NCBI GenBank assembly: GCA_934725305.1
Contig: CAKVBA010000033.1
Location: 1 to 31,011 of the forward strand
Length of the DNA stretch: 31,011 bases
Origin: an uncultured Parabacteroides sp.
Lineage (GTDB): Bacteria > Bacteroidota > Bacteroidia > Bacteroidales > Tannerellaceae
Reading direction: 5' to 3'
In this document: positions 1-9,039 of the stretch, piece after piece
How the letters are laid out: each line of letters begins with the position of its first letter
How positions within the stretch are numbered: position 1 is the first letter of the stretch
Position numbers and translations under genes: made by a program
Notes under the pieces: model-generated
The model's database searches: none
The model's input: the letters and a program-made list of their open reading frames with translations, nothing else
What the model was told of the DNA's origin: nothing

Positions 1-38
1 ATCGTTTTTCATAATACGAAGTAAGCAATACTTCTCGA

Positions 39-54
39 GGATAAAAAATTATCC
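39..54. other. Small hairpin in upstream intergenic DNA
   Basis: GGATAA and TTATCC arms (39-44 and 49-54) enclose a four-A loop. No T-run follows. It may belong to the 3' end of a gene left of the window. The rest of 1-108 is AT-rich, and I see no gene in it. Confidence 0.3.
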
Positions 55-108
55 CCACGAAAAATCTACTGAACCCTGAAAAATATAAAAACAGATTCTA
101 TCCTTCCG

Positions 109-141
109 TTTGGTAAAACGAGATTTATTTTATTACCTTTG
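109..141 (+). promoter_or_regulatory. Bacteroidales-type promoter of the riboswitch operon
   Basis: TTTG at 109-112 and TACCTTTG at 134-141 are separated by 21 bp. This matches the known Bacteroides primary-sigma consensus (TTTG, 19-21 bp, TAnnTTTG). Transcription would start near 147-149, at the 5' edge of the cobalamin riboswitch, so both elements fit together. Confidence 0.75.
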
Positions 142-147
142 TTCCGT

Positions 148-322
148 CATTGGTTCAAGACTTGTGTGGAAAGTCTTGTAAAAGGGAATCAGGTGAAAGA
201 CCTGAGCAGACCCGCTGCTGTAAATCTCATGACAGTTTCTAAAAAAGATGCCACTGTCTTTTTCTATATAAAAGAAGATGGGAAGGCTTTTAGAAATGAG
301 ACAAGCCAGAATACCTGCCAAT
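148..322 (+). promoter_or_regulatory. Cobalamin riboswitch
   Basis: This is a 5' leader RNA that senses adenosylcobalamin or a related corrinoid and controls the operon beginning at about 470. Several conserved blocks appear in the right order: AAAGGGAATCAGGTG (181-195), GAGCAGACCCGCTGCTGTAA (204-223), GCCACTG (250-256), GATGGGAAGGC (277-287) and the B12 box AAGCCAGAATACCTGCC (303-319). The block starts just downstream of a strong promoter and lies about 150 nt before the TonB receptor gene. Members of this family usually repress when the ligand is bound. Small ORFs crossing this stretch are not genes. Confidence 0.93.
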
Positions 323-337
323 AACACCTCTATTTTA

Positions 338-399
338 ATGCTTTCGGGTAATAAAGCATAAAATACAAAGCATTCTACTCTTCTTTTTCTTCTTGTAGA
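338..399 (+). promoter_or_regulatory. Candidate expression platform of the riboswitch
   Basis: Two possible stems lie between the aptamer and the first gene: ATGCTTT (338-344) with AAAGCAT (353-359), and TTCTAC (373-378) with GTAGAG (395-400). A pyrimidine-rich run separates the arms of the second. A TAnnTTTG match (409-416) follows, but without a good -33 box. Which stem is ligand-controlled, and whether control is transcriptional or translational, cannot be read from the sequence alone. Confidence 0.4.
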
Positions 400-469
400 G
401 AAGTGTATTAGGTTTGTACTTTGCCATTATCCGAAATTATAGAACATGTATAAAGGCAAGATCAAAAAA

Positions 470-2830
470 ATGGACACTCTAAAGAAGATTTTTCTAATAC
501 TATTCTTTTGCCCTCTCGCTCTTCAGGTTTGGGCACAAAACAAATTCCTTCTATCCGGCAAAGTTACTGATGCAAATGGAGATCCACTTCCGCAGGTCAC
601 CATAGCGGTAGAAAATACTACCTTGGGTACCTACTCCGATAACCAAGGAAAATATTCGTTACATCTGAAAAACGGCCATCACACAATCGTTGTCTCCTAC
701 ATTGGATATGAGACTATCCGACAAGAGGTGGATTTGAAAAAGAATAGAACCTGCAATTTCAAATTGAAAGAGAGTTCTATCTCCTTAAACTCGGTCGAAG
801 TATATGGCAAGACCAAATCGCAACAGATCAAAGAGGGAGCTCTTGCCGTCAATGCGCTGGATGTGGCTCCGATTGTCAACTCCATAACAAACCTGAACGA
901 TCTGGTCAACCGCACCTCCGGCATCAAGGTAAGAGAAGAGGGCGGCGTCGGCTCTGACTTCGATCTATACATTAATGGACTCTCGGGAAACTCTATACGC
1001 TATTTCTTAGACGGTGTGCCCTTAGACACCAAAGGTAGCGGTGTAACACTGGCCAACCTGCCGGTAAACATCATCGACCGCGTAGAAATATACAAAGGTG
1101 TCGTTCCGGCCTCTTTGGGTACGGATGCTTTGGGTGGTGCCATCAATATCATCACCAAGCAAAACAAGAAGAATTATGTGGATGCCTCTTATGGAACAGG
1201 CTCGTTCCACACGCATCGTGCCGACTTGAATGCACAATATGTCATGCCGAAAATCGGATTGGTCGTCAAGCCTACTATCGGTGTCAACTACTCCAAAAAC
1301 GATTATATGATGAAAGGCGTGGAGCTATGGGACGAAGAGAGCCGCAAATATTTGCCGATGAACCGCAAGCGTTTCCACGATGACTACCTGTCTGCTTTGG
1401 GGCAAATAGAGCTTGCTTTCACCGACAAGCCGTGGGCCGACATCTTTTCCATCTCGGCCTCCTACTCTCAAGTGAACAAAGAGTTGCAAACAGGCTCGGT
1501 GCAGACGGCTGTATATGGCAAGGCCGAGAAAGAGTCTGAGGCCTGGAACATCGCGGCACGCTATCAGAAAAAAGACTTCATCTTCAAGAAGTTGAACACT
1601 CATGCAACGCTCTCTCACACGTGGGACCACTCCATCACGACAGATACGGCGTATAGACAATATGACTGGAACGGCAACTATATCATCAGCTCGCGCAACG
1701 AGATTACCGGTAGAGCTCGCTCAATCCGCCACTATAAACGGCCGATGACGATTATCCGCACCAACCTGGATTATCAGCTGACGGAGATACACAACATTAG
1801 TGCCAACTATATGCTGAGCCGCACCGGAAACAACCGCTACGACACCTATGACGAGAGCGTACTTCCGTCGAACGACGTGCTGGCCAAGCATATCGTGGGA
1901 TTGTCATACAACCAGACTTTGTGGGAAGGCAAGATGGAAAACACCTTCTTCGTCAAGGAATATATCACGCACTTGAATATCGAACAGAAAAACTCGTCGA
2001 GTACGGCCAATCCCGACGAACCGCAAAGCACCACGAAAGAATATACGGGATATGGAATCGGCTCTCGCTTTACGCTATTCGAACCCTTGGCCCTCAAAGC
2101 CTCGTATGAACATAGCGTGCGCCTTCCTCTGGCCCGGGAATTGCTGGGCAACGGAACGACCATTTATGCCAACACCGGCTTGAAACCGGAAAGTAGCGAC
2201 AACGTGAACTTAGGTATATTCGGCACATGGCATCCCGCTTCAGGGCATACGGTTTACTACGAATCGAACGGCTTTTTGCGCTATGTTGACGACTACATCC
2301 AGGCAACCGTCTCGCCCAAAGAGGGAATGATGCAATATGAAAACGTACCGGCCGTACACGTCAAAGGCGTTGACGGTGAAATCCGATACGACTGGAACAG
2401 CTGCCTGCAACTATCAGCCAACATGAGCTATCAGGATGCACGAAACCAACGGAAGTATAAGGATGACGGAAAGCCGTCGGCTACCTATAAAAACAAAGTG
2501 CCCAACCGCCCGTGGGTCTTCGGTGGTGCCGAGGCTTGCTACACATTTCACAACCTGCTATTGCCACAAAGCAAGCTGAGACTGGGCATGAACTATCAAT
2601 GGGTACATTGGTATTTCCTGACTTGGGAGGCATTCGGGTCGAAAGAAAACAAAGAGCGGATTCCGACACAACATATATGTAATGCCAATCTGACCTATTC
2701 ATGGGCAGACGGCACCTACAACATATCGGTGGAATGTAGCAACTTCCTGGACAAGCTGGCTTATGACAACTATAAGCTACAGAAACCGGGACGCGCATTC
2801 TTTGCTAAATTCAGACTTTTTATTCATTAA
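470..2830 (+). CDS. TonB-dependent outer-membrane receptor under B12 riboswitch control
   Basis: This is an outer-membrane active transporter of about 786 residues that uses TonB energy. Residues ~1-23 form a signal peptide (lysines, a hydrophobic run, cleavage near WAQ). Next come a CarboxypepD-regulatory-like domain (~27-100, with the SYIGYE pattern), a plug domain (~130-240, containing YFLDGVPLDTKG and ALGGAINIITK) and a beta-barrel that ends in an aromatic-rich strand. An in-frame ATG at 446 would add eight residues. I prefer 470 because an A-rich run precedes it and the signal peptide begins there. The cobalamin riboswitch points to a corrinoid (BtuB-like role), whereas the downstream hmuSTUV-like genes recall haem receptors such as HmuR. 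The lipoprotein gene follows after 21 nt. The TonB-receptor call is firm; the substrate is inferred. Confidence 0.93.
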   Translation: MDTLKKIFLILFFCPLALQVWAQNKFLLSGKVTDANGDPLPQVTIAVENTTLGTYSDNQGKYSLHLKNGHHTIVVSYIGYETIRQEVDLKKNRTCNFKLKESSISLNSVEVYGKTKSQQIKEGALAVNALDVAPIVNSITNLNDLVNRTSGIKVREEGGVGSDFDLYINGLSGNSIRYFLDGVPLDTKGSGVTLANLPVNIIDRVEIYKGVVPASLGTDALGGAINIITKQNKKNYVDASYGTGSFHTHRADLNAQYVMPKIGLVVKPTIGVNYSKNDYMMKGVELWDEESRKYLPMNRKRFHDDYLSALGQIELAFTDKPWADIFSISASYSQVNKELQTGSVQTAVYGKAEKESEAWNIAARYQKKDFIFKKLNTHATLSHTWDHSITTDTAYRQYDWNGNYIISSRNEITGRARSIRHYKRPMTIIRTNLDYQLTEIHNISANYMLSRTGNNRYDTYDESVLPSNDVLAKHIVGLSYNQTLWEGKMENTFFVKEYITHLNIEQKNSSSTANPDEPQSTTKEYTGYGIGSRFTLFEPLALKASYEHSVRLPLARELLGNGTTIYANTGLKPESSDNVNLGIFGTWHPASGHTVYYESNGFLRYVDDYIQATVSPKEGMMQYENVPAVHVKGVDGEIRYDWNSCLQLSANMSYQDARNQRKYKDDGKPSATYKNKVPNRPWVFGGAEACYTFHNLLLPQSKLRLGMNYQWVHWYFLTWEAFGSKENKERIPTQHICNANLTYSWADGTYNISVECSNFLDKLAYDNYKLQKPGRAFFAKFRLFIH

Positions 2831-2851
2831 ACCAATTAAATAAATACCAAA

Positions 2852-4420
2852 ATGAAGAAGTTTAAATTTGCATTGTTTGCCTTTATGGTATCCATGATGG
2901 CATTCTCTTTTGCTTCTTGCTCAGACGACGATGATGAAGTAAAAGACATCCCGGTGACAGGTGTAGCAGTTTCTCCCGCCACTCTGGATTTGAAAGAAGG
3001 AACAACAGGTACACTGACGGTTGTTGTTATACCTGAAAACGCAACCAAGAAGAGCGTCTATTGGACCAGCTCCGACGAAAAAGTGGCTACCGTTGACAAG
3101 GGAACGGTTACCGCAATAGCCGAAGGCACGGCTACAATCACCGTGAGAACAGACGAGGGTAATTTCTCTGCTACAGTTACCGTAAACGTAACCAAAGACA
3201 TCCCTCCTTTTGATGAAAGCAGATACCACTTTGACCTGTTCCTGACCGTGGACAAACATGGTGGTATGAGCTCAAGCAACATTACAATTGCCAATAGTGC
3301 CGCTTCCTTGAAAGCAGACAGAGGCCTGATCTCTGTGATGCGCGAAGGTGCCGAACTGGGCTACTACACGATGGAAAGCATCTCTAAGGGAAAATACTAT
3401 TATCAGGTATTTAGCCCGAAGGGAACCGGTGCAGGCGACCGCTTCGTCAAATATCAGATCAAAGACAACAGGATTCAGATAGTACAGGAGCAGCCGGTCA
3501 AGCTCAACACTTTCAAGGCTCGTAACTATTCACACACTTGGCTGGACGACAACACCCTGCTTCTTGTGGCTTCTACCGGCGACAACAAAGAGCTTATCTG
3601 GACAAAGCTGAATGCAACAGACATGAGCATCATCGCTGAAGGCAAATTGAGCGACATCACTATTCCGGAAGGATGGACCACTTTCACCTCTTCGGGCATC
3701 TTGTCTTATCGCGAAGCCGATAACAAGCTCTTCTATTTCTATTTTGTCAAGAAAGATAGAGACCCGAACAATCCTCGTAAATCTACCAACGAACCGAAAT
3801 TCCGTGTAGCCGTGATCAATCCGGATAACATGAAGGTGGAAAAATGGAGCTTCAGCCCGGTTGAATCAGAAATGGCCGGAAGTGCATACGGCGAATTGAT
3901 GCAGAATATCGTTATGTATGACGAAGTTGGCAACCTCTACATTGCTGCTTTCCACAAAGACAAGATCGAAAAGGGCATGTTGTTACGTATCAAGGCTGGC
4001 GAAACCGAAATAGACCCGACATACAACGGCTATAAGGATTCCGATGGTAAGTTGTTGACCGTTCAGTATATCGGCAATAACAAGGCGTTTATCTATGCCC
4101 GCAACGACAAGGCTCCTACTGAAGGCAAACTTAAACCGACAGATATCAGTGCTTATTCTCACTACTATGCTATCTTGGATCTGGTAACCGGCGAAAAGAC
4201 TCGCATGAGCTTCGGTGGCAAAGAATTAGCCTATAGTGGCGGACGTTTCTCTCAACGTTCTGTTATCTTCAACAACAAGGTATTCTTCGGTACCAACACG
4301 AAAGAGGACAAGAACTCTATCATGTATATCTATGACATCGAGAGCGGAAACGTAGAAAAGGGCGCCGAAGTAGATGGTGGCTTCTTCTTCGATATGATCC
4401 GCGTTATCGAGAATGATTGA
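2852..4420 (+). CDS. Surface lipoprotein with Ig-like (Big_2) and DUF4374-like domain
   Basis: This is a 522-residue lipoprotein encoded 21 nt after the TonB receptor and probably its extracellular partner in ligand capture. The signal peptide ends at a lipobox (SFASC, Cys23). SDDDDE follows directly and matches the lipoprotein export signal known from Bacteroides fragilis, so outer-leaflet display is expected. Residues ~36-112 form a bacterial Ig-like domain, with a VAVSPATLDL start, WTSSDEKVATVD and GTATITV. The remaining ~400 residues contain repeated blade-like strands and resemble the DUF4374 family seen near TonB receptors; that family assignment is from memory. Haem or corrinoid binding is inferred only from the operon. 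It is not recognisable as BtuG or HmuY by sequence features I can see. Confidence 0.85.
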   Translation: MKKFKFALFAFMVSMMAFSFASCSDDDDEVKDIPVTGVAVSPATLDLKEGTTGTLTVVVIPENATKKSVYWTSSDEKVATVDKGTVTAIAEGTATITVRTDEGNFSATVTVNVTKDIPPFDESRYHFDLFLTVDKHGGMSSSNITIANSAASLKADRGLISVMREGAELGYYTMESISKGKYYYQVFSPKGTGAGDRFVKYQIKDNRIQIVQEQPVKLNTFKARNYSHTWLDDNTLLLVASTGDNKELIWTKLNATDMSIIAEGKLSDITIPEGWTTFTSSGILSYREADNKLFYFYFVKKDRDPNNPRKSTNEPKFRVAVINPDNMKVEKWSFSPVESEMAGSAYGELMQNIVMYDEVGNLYIAAFHKDKIEKGMLLRIKAGETEIDPTYNGYKDSDGKLLTVQYIGNNKAFIYARNDKAPTEGKLKPTDISAYSHYYAILDLVTGEKTRMSFGGKELAYSGGRFSQRSVIFNNKVFFGTNTKEDKNSIMYIYDIESGNVEKGAEVDGGFFFDMIRVIEND

Positions 4421-4466
4421 CAATAAATAGCCCGATGAGGGTTTGACAAACTAATATACACAATTC

Positions 4467-4505
4467 GGGGCTGTGTCAAAAGAAAGACTATTTTGATGCA
4501 GCCCC
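4467..4505 (+). terminator. Strong intra-operon hairpin (attenuator or processing site)
   Basis: Arms 4467-4481 (GGGGCTGTGTCAAAA) and 4491-4505 (TTTTGATGCAGCCCC) pair over 15 positions with two imperfect pairs and a nine-base loop. No T-run follows, so full termination is doubtful. Partial termination or mRNA processing between the lipoprotein and chelatase genes is more likely. The 3' arm and flank share 17 identical bases with the terminator-like hairpin at 30522-30561. Confidence 0.6.
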
Positions 4506-4547
4506 TTAAGTGTGTCATTTTGCGAAACACAAAACAACAAGAGTATA

Positions 4548-7500
4548 ATGAAAAAGAAAACAGGTATCATTCTTACGGTTGGCATGGCCTTGTTGCTCAT
4601 GGCAAGTTACTTCGTCTGGCATCGATGGATGTCACCGACACGAATACTAATCGTCAATCCTATGATATCGCAGGCGGCAGATATTGCGTTGAACAACGAT
4701 TGTAAGGATATCCGGGTAACGTGTATTCGTAAGGAAGAGCTGGCAGACGTATCCGACTACGACGCCATCATGATGTATAGTCGTGGTCTCTTCTTGAATG
4801 AATCACAAATAGCTGAACTGGAGAAAGCAGCTACCCGAGGAATTCCTATTTTCACCAATTCATGGAGCAATTCTCCCAACTCCATTGCCAACTCTAACCT
4901 CTCCGAAGAAGAACAAAAGATATTGATGGCCTATTTTATGAATTCCTGTAGGCAAAACTACCGGAATGTTTTGCGCTATATGCGAGAACGGGCCACGCCT
5001 TATAAATGGAGAAAACACAACTACGAACCTCCCTTTCAATTGCCAAACAATCTATACTATCACTTGGAATACGGACAATATTTCGAAACGGACGGCCAAC
5101 TGACGGACTATCTCAAGGAGAAGCATCTCTATCACGAAAACGGATGTAAAGTGGCCTTTTTATCCGGTGTCACTTTCCCTACAGAGGGAAATCGTGCTCA
5201 TGTTGACACCTTGATATCCCGACTCACACAGGCCGGATACAACGTCTATCCGATGATAAGCATGGGAAAGGCGCGGGCGAAGATGCTCCGCTCCCTTCGC
5301 CCCGATGCCATCGTCTATTTGCCGATGGGCAGACTGGGCAACGACTCGCTGATCCAAGAGCTGTATCGCGAGAACACATTGCTGTTTATGCCCTATCCTT
5401 TGATGCAATCTCACGAAGAGTGGATGGACGCCAACAAACCGGTGATAGGCGGAACGCTAACGGCGAGAGTGGTTATACCGGAGATTGACGGTGCCATCGC
5501 TCCTATCTGTATCTCTACGCTAAACGAGAACAAAGAGGGCTATTTCATCTATACGCCCGAAGCGGAACGCATCAACACTTTCATGGATCTGTTTACCCGC
5601 CAGATGCGCCTGAGAAACATCTCCAACCACGACAAGAGAGTGGCCATCTGTTATTTCAGGTCTCCGGGCAAAGATGCCCTTTTGGCCAGCGGACTGGAAG
5701 TGGCTCCTTCTATCTATAACCTACTGAAACGTCTGCAACACGAGGGTTATCGGGTTGATGGTCTGCCGGCAACGGAAGAGGCGTTTGAGAAAGAGGTGAA
5801 CCGCAAAGGCTTGGTTATGGGCAGCTATGCCAAGGGTGCACAAGAAAGCTTCTTGAAGAATGGCGACCCCGTTTGGCTAAGCACCCGACAATATGAGACA
5901 TGGGCCAAAGAGACTTTGCTCCCTTATAAATACCAAGAGGTGATCGACCGATATGGCGATGCGCCCGGAGATCTGCTGGCAACGCCCGATAGCATAGCTA
6001 TTGCCTGCCTGCAATATGGAAACATCCTGTTGTTTCCCCAGCCACGCCCGGCTTTGGGTGAAGATGAGTTCAAACTGGTTCATGGAATGCCGGTTGCCCC
6101 GCCTCATAGCTATCTGGCTCCCTATTTATACATGAAGAAGGGTTTCAAGGCTGACGCTCTGATCCATTTCGGCACGCATGGAAACCTGGAATTCACGCCG
6201 GGTAAAAATGCCGGACTCTCCCAAGCGGATTGGTCGGAAGTGCTGGTCGGCAACCTGCCTCATTTCTATTTCTACACGACGGGCAACGTGGGCGAAGGCA
6301 TCATTGCCAAGCGACGCACCCACGCCGAACTGGTCTCCTATCTGACGTCGCCTTATGCAGAAAGCGGCATGCGGCAACGCTACGCCTCTTTGCTGGACGG
6401 CATCCACAAGTTGCTCGACAACGACCGGAAAGAGCTCTCTTCGCTGGAATTGCAAGTGAAGGAAGAGGCGATGCGGCTGGGACTTTCCCGCGACTTGGGC
6501 CTCGATTCTATCCCAAACAGACCCTACACACGAGAGGAGCTGGAGCAACTGGATGCCTTTGCCGAAGAGATTGCCAATGAGAAGACCTTGGGCGCATGCT
6601 ACACGATGGGAAAACCCTACTCTCCGGAAGAGTTGCGAGTCACCACGTTGGCCGTGGCAGCTGATCCGCTGGCCTATGAGTATGCCAAACGAGACAGAGA
6701 TAAAGGCAAGATCACAACAGAACAATTACAAGATTTCAGCTACGTTGCACACCATTATTTGCCGAAGGCGAAAGCTCAGCTGGAAGCGTTGTTGCAAAAT
6801 CCGCCGAAAGACACGGCCGGAGTGGCTCCAGACCTGCAACCGGCCCTGCTTTATCGGGAGCAACTACTGGCCTCTACCGCCAAGGAGATGGATGCTATGG
6901 TGAAGGCGTTGGAAGGAGGCGTTGTCTATCCCGCTCCGGGAGGCGATCCTGTTCTCAACCCGAATGTTCTTCCGACCGGACGCAATATGTATAGCATCAA
7001 TGCGGAAATGACGCCCAACCCCAGAGCTTGGGAGGATGGGAAACGGCTGGCCGAAGCAACCATCAAGCAATATAAAAGTAAGCATGGCGAATATCCCCGG
7101 AAGGTGAGCTACACTTTTTGGGCCGGAGAATTTATCTCGACAGAAGGCGCCACACTGGCTCAGGCCTTTTGGATGCTGGGTATCGAACCGGTTCGCGACA
7201 AACAAGGCAGAGTCATGGATCTAAAGCTAATCCCGAGCGAAGAGCTGGGAAGACCTCGCATCAATGTGGTTGTCCAGGTGTCGGGCCAGTTGCGCGACAT
7301 TGCCGGTTCATGCCTAAGATTGTTGACGGATGCCGTGCGCCTGGCATCCGAGTCGCCCGATGAAGCCTATCCCAACTATGTTGCATCTGGCACATTGTTG
7401 CAAGAAAAGACATTGATGGATAAGGGTGTCGCACCGAAGGAGGCGCGTAAAATGTCTATCATGCGTGTCTTTGGTCCGGTGAATAGCGGATATAGCACCG

Positions 7501-8462
7501 GCATCTTAGGCTATACCGAAAGTAGCGGCTCGTGGGAAGATGAAAAAGAGATTGCAGAAGGTTTCTTAAACAATATGGGCGCGACGTATGGCGACGACGA
7601 GAATTGGGGCAGCTTCCAAAAAGAGCTGTTCGCCTCGGCGTTGACCGAGACGGACGTGGTGATCCAGCCGCGCCAAAGCAACACTTGGGGACCCATCTCG
7701 CTGGATCATGTCTATGAGTTTACCGGCGGCCTTTCGCTTGCCGTCAAAACGGTGACCGGAAAAGAGCCGGATGCCTATATGGCCGATTACCGCAATCGCA
7801 ATAACCGCCGCTTGCAAGAGGCCAAAGAGGCTATTTCGGTCGAGACAAGAGCCACGATATTGAATCCGACCTTTATCCGGGAGAAGATGAAAGGCGGAGC
7901 CGGAGCGGCTCAGACGTTTGGCGAAATCTTCCGCAACATCTTCGGATGGAACGTGATGCGCCCGTCGGCCCTCGACAAAGAGCTATTCAACGATCTGTAT
8001 AAGATGTATATAGCCGATGAGAACCGGCTGGGCATCTATGAATACTTCAGCCGCGTCAATCCTGCCTCTTACCAAAGCATGACGGCCGTCATGCTGGAAA
8101 GTGCCCGCAAGGGATATTGGAAGGCATCGAAAGAGCAATTGGCAAAAACGGTTGAGAAGCATGCCCAAATGACAACCGAACAGGGTGCGGCCTGCACCGA
8201 GTTTGTTTGTGGCAACGATAAGTTGCGCTCCTATATTACCAGCCAGCTGAACGGACAAACCCGGGAAAGTTATGCCCAGACCATGAAGAGCACGCTGGAA
8301 AAGAGCACAGGAAAAGAGGTCGTCTTGAAAGAGCAAAAGATGAACGCAGGGCAACAGGTCAGGAAGAGCCAGCGAAACGGGTTTATCATCGGTGCAGCCG
8401 TTTGCGTGGTATTCGCCATCCTGGCACTCGTCATTAAGCGGAGAAATAAACGGGAAGAATAA
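4548..8462 (+). CDS. hmuS: Membrane-tethered CobN/HmuS-family chelatase-like protein
   Basis: This protein of 1304 residues belongs to the CobN / magnesium-chelatase large-subunit superfamily, whose members insert metal into tetrapyrroles; the HmuS branch is linked to haem use and iron removal. The start at 4548 gives an anchor segment (~7-26). An upstream in-frame ATG at 4512 lies next to the hairpin and is unlikely. Family motifs are HFGTHGNLEFTPGKNAGLS (~540-558) and LGRPRINVVVQVSGQLRD (~901-918). The VQVSGQLRD form is HmuS-like rather than classic CobN. A second membrane segment (~1278-1299) is followed by KRRNKREE. Charge placement at both ends puts the large domain in the periplasm. HmuT-, HmuU- and HmuV-like genes follow, and no CobS/CobT or ChlI/ChlD partner is nearby. 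Under a B12 riboswitch the substrate could be a corrinoid, which is inference. Confidence 0.88.
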   Translation: MKKKTGIILTVGMALLLMASYFVWHRWMSPTRILIVNPMISQAADIALNNDCKDIRVTCIRKEELADVSDYDAIMMYSRGLFLNESQIAELEKAATRGIPIFTNSWSNSPNSIANSNLSEEEQKILMAYFMNSCRQNYRNVLRYMRERATPYKWRKHNYEPPFQLPNNLYYHLEYGQYFETDGQLTDYLKEKHLYHENGCKVAFLSGVTFPTEGNRAHVDTLISRLTQAGYNVYPMISMGKARAKMLRSLRPDAIVYLPMGRLGNDSLIQELYRENTLLFMPYPLMQSHEEWMDANKPVIGGTLTARVVIPEIDGAIAPICISTLNENKEGYFIYTPEAERINTFMDLFTRQMRLRNISNHDKRVAICYFRSPGKDALLASGLEVAPSIYNLLKRLQHEGYRVDGLPATEEAFEKEVNRKGLVMGSYAKGAQESFLKNGDPVWLSTRQYETWAKETLLPYKYQEVIDRYGDAPGDLLATPDSIAIACLQYGNILLFPQPRPALGEDEFKLVHGMPVAPPHSYLAPYLYMKKGFKADALIHFGTHGNLEFTPGKNAGLSQADWSEVLVGNLPHFYFYTTGNVGEGIIAKRRTHAELVSYLTSPYAESGMRQRYASLLDGIHKLLDNDRKELSSLELQVKEEAMRLGLSRDLGLDSIPNRPYTREELEQLDAFAEEIANEKTLGACYTMGKPYSPEELRVTTLAVAADPLAYEYAKRDRDKGKITTEQLQDFSYVAHHYLPKAKAQLEALLQNPPKDTAGVAPDLQPALLYREQLLASTAKEMDAMVKALEGGVVYPAPGGDPVLNPNVLPTGRNMYSINAEMTPNPRAWEDGKRLAEATIKQYKSKHGEYPRKVSYTFWAGEFISTEGATLAQAFWMLGIEPVRDKQGRVMDLKLIPSEELGRPRINVVVQVSGQLRDIAGSCLRLLTDAVRLASESPDEAYPNYVASGTLLQEKTLMDKGVAPKEARKMSIMRVFGPVNSGYSTGILGYTESSGSWEDEKEIAEGFLNNMGATYGDDENWGSFQKELFASALTETDVVIQPRQSNTWGPISLDHVYEFTGGLSLAVKTVTGKEPDAYMADYRNRNNRRLQEAKEAISVETRATILNPTFIREKMKGGAGAAQTFGEIFRNIFGWNVMRPSALDKELFNDLYKMYIADENRLGIYEYFSRVNPASYQSMTAVMLESARKGYWKASKEQLAKTVEKHAQMTTEQGAACTEFVCGNDKLRSYITSQLNGQTRESYAQTMKSTLEKSTGKEVVLKEQKMNAGQQVRKSQRNGFIIGAAVCVVFAILALVIKRRNKREE

Positions 8463-8468
8463 AAAATC

Positions 8469-9026
8469 ATGGAGTATATCATCTATCTGTTAGCCCTGTT
8501 CATCACAGGTGGTTTCTTGCTAAAGGCCAGCTTCTATCCGCTATGTGGGAAAGTGGCTGTTGCCGTTGTCGGTGCGTTATTCATGGGGCTGATCACGCCA
8601 TGGATCACGGAACTTCCGCCCACATGGGCGACGCGCTTCTTCACGCTTCGCCCCTCATTGCTGAACCTGTCTGTCTGCATCACACTCGAGTCTGCCATCA
8701 TGATAGGGTTTTGCTTCAGCCGTGTTGCCACTTCGCATCGGGAAGACACACTCTTTGCCCACGTGGGCAGAGCTCTGCTCTTTTGTTATCCGGGAGTCTT
8801 GATGGGTGGCGTCGGCTGCTTTCTGCTCTCCAAGATGCTATATGCCGTCCCGGGGATCAATTTCCAGACATTACCTTGGATAGCGGCGGGCATTGCATTG
8901 CTGGTGATCGGAAGCGGCTCAGAGGGCGTAAAAAGGCTATTTCCGGAGCAATCGTTGCGACTGGAACTACTCTTCCTTGTCAATCTGTTTATTCTTATTC
9001 TCACAATCATACTTACCGGTTATTAA
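8469..9026 (+). CDS. hmuT: Polytopic inner-membrane protein, HmuT-like
   Basis: This is a 185-residue protein that is almost entirely hydrophobic. About five or six membrane segments are visible, roughly at 3-20, 26-47, 68-90, 102-124, 131-150 and 160-184. It starts six nucleotides after the chelatase stop and ends 13 nt before the channel gene, so co-translation is likely. I see no catalytic motif. The name rests on its position between the HmuS-like and ExbB-like genes, as in hmuSTUV operons, and on its size. A role as a membrane scaffold or a conduit for the released metal or tetrapyrrole is speculation. Confidence 0.75.
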   Translation: MEYIIYLLALFITGGFLLKASFYPLCGKVAVAVVGALFMGLITPWITELPPTWATRFFTLRPSLLNLSVCITLESAIMIGFCFSRVATSHREDTLFAHVGRALLFCYPGVLMGGVGCFLLSKMLYAVPGINFQTLPWIAAGIALLVIGSGSEGVKRLFPEQSLRLELLFLVNLFILILTIILTGY

Positions 9027-9039
9027 ATTATTATTCAAT

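Noticed and set aside
139..324. Small frames on both strands across the leader of the first operon
   Set aside because: They coincide with the cobalamin riboswitch, whose conserved blocks explain the sequence; the peptides have no recognisable features.
4512..4547. Upstream in-frame ATG for the chelatase gene
   Set aside because: It lies immediately after the hairpin and adds a polar stretch before the lysine-rich start of the membrane anchor; ATG at 4548 fits better.
6126..6725. A 199-codon minus-strand frame inside the chelatase gene
   Set aside because: Antisense shadow of conserved CobN-family sequence; no own promoter or domain.
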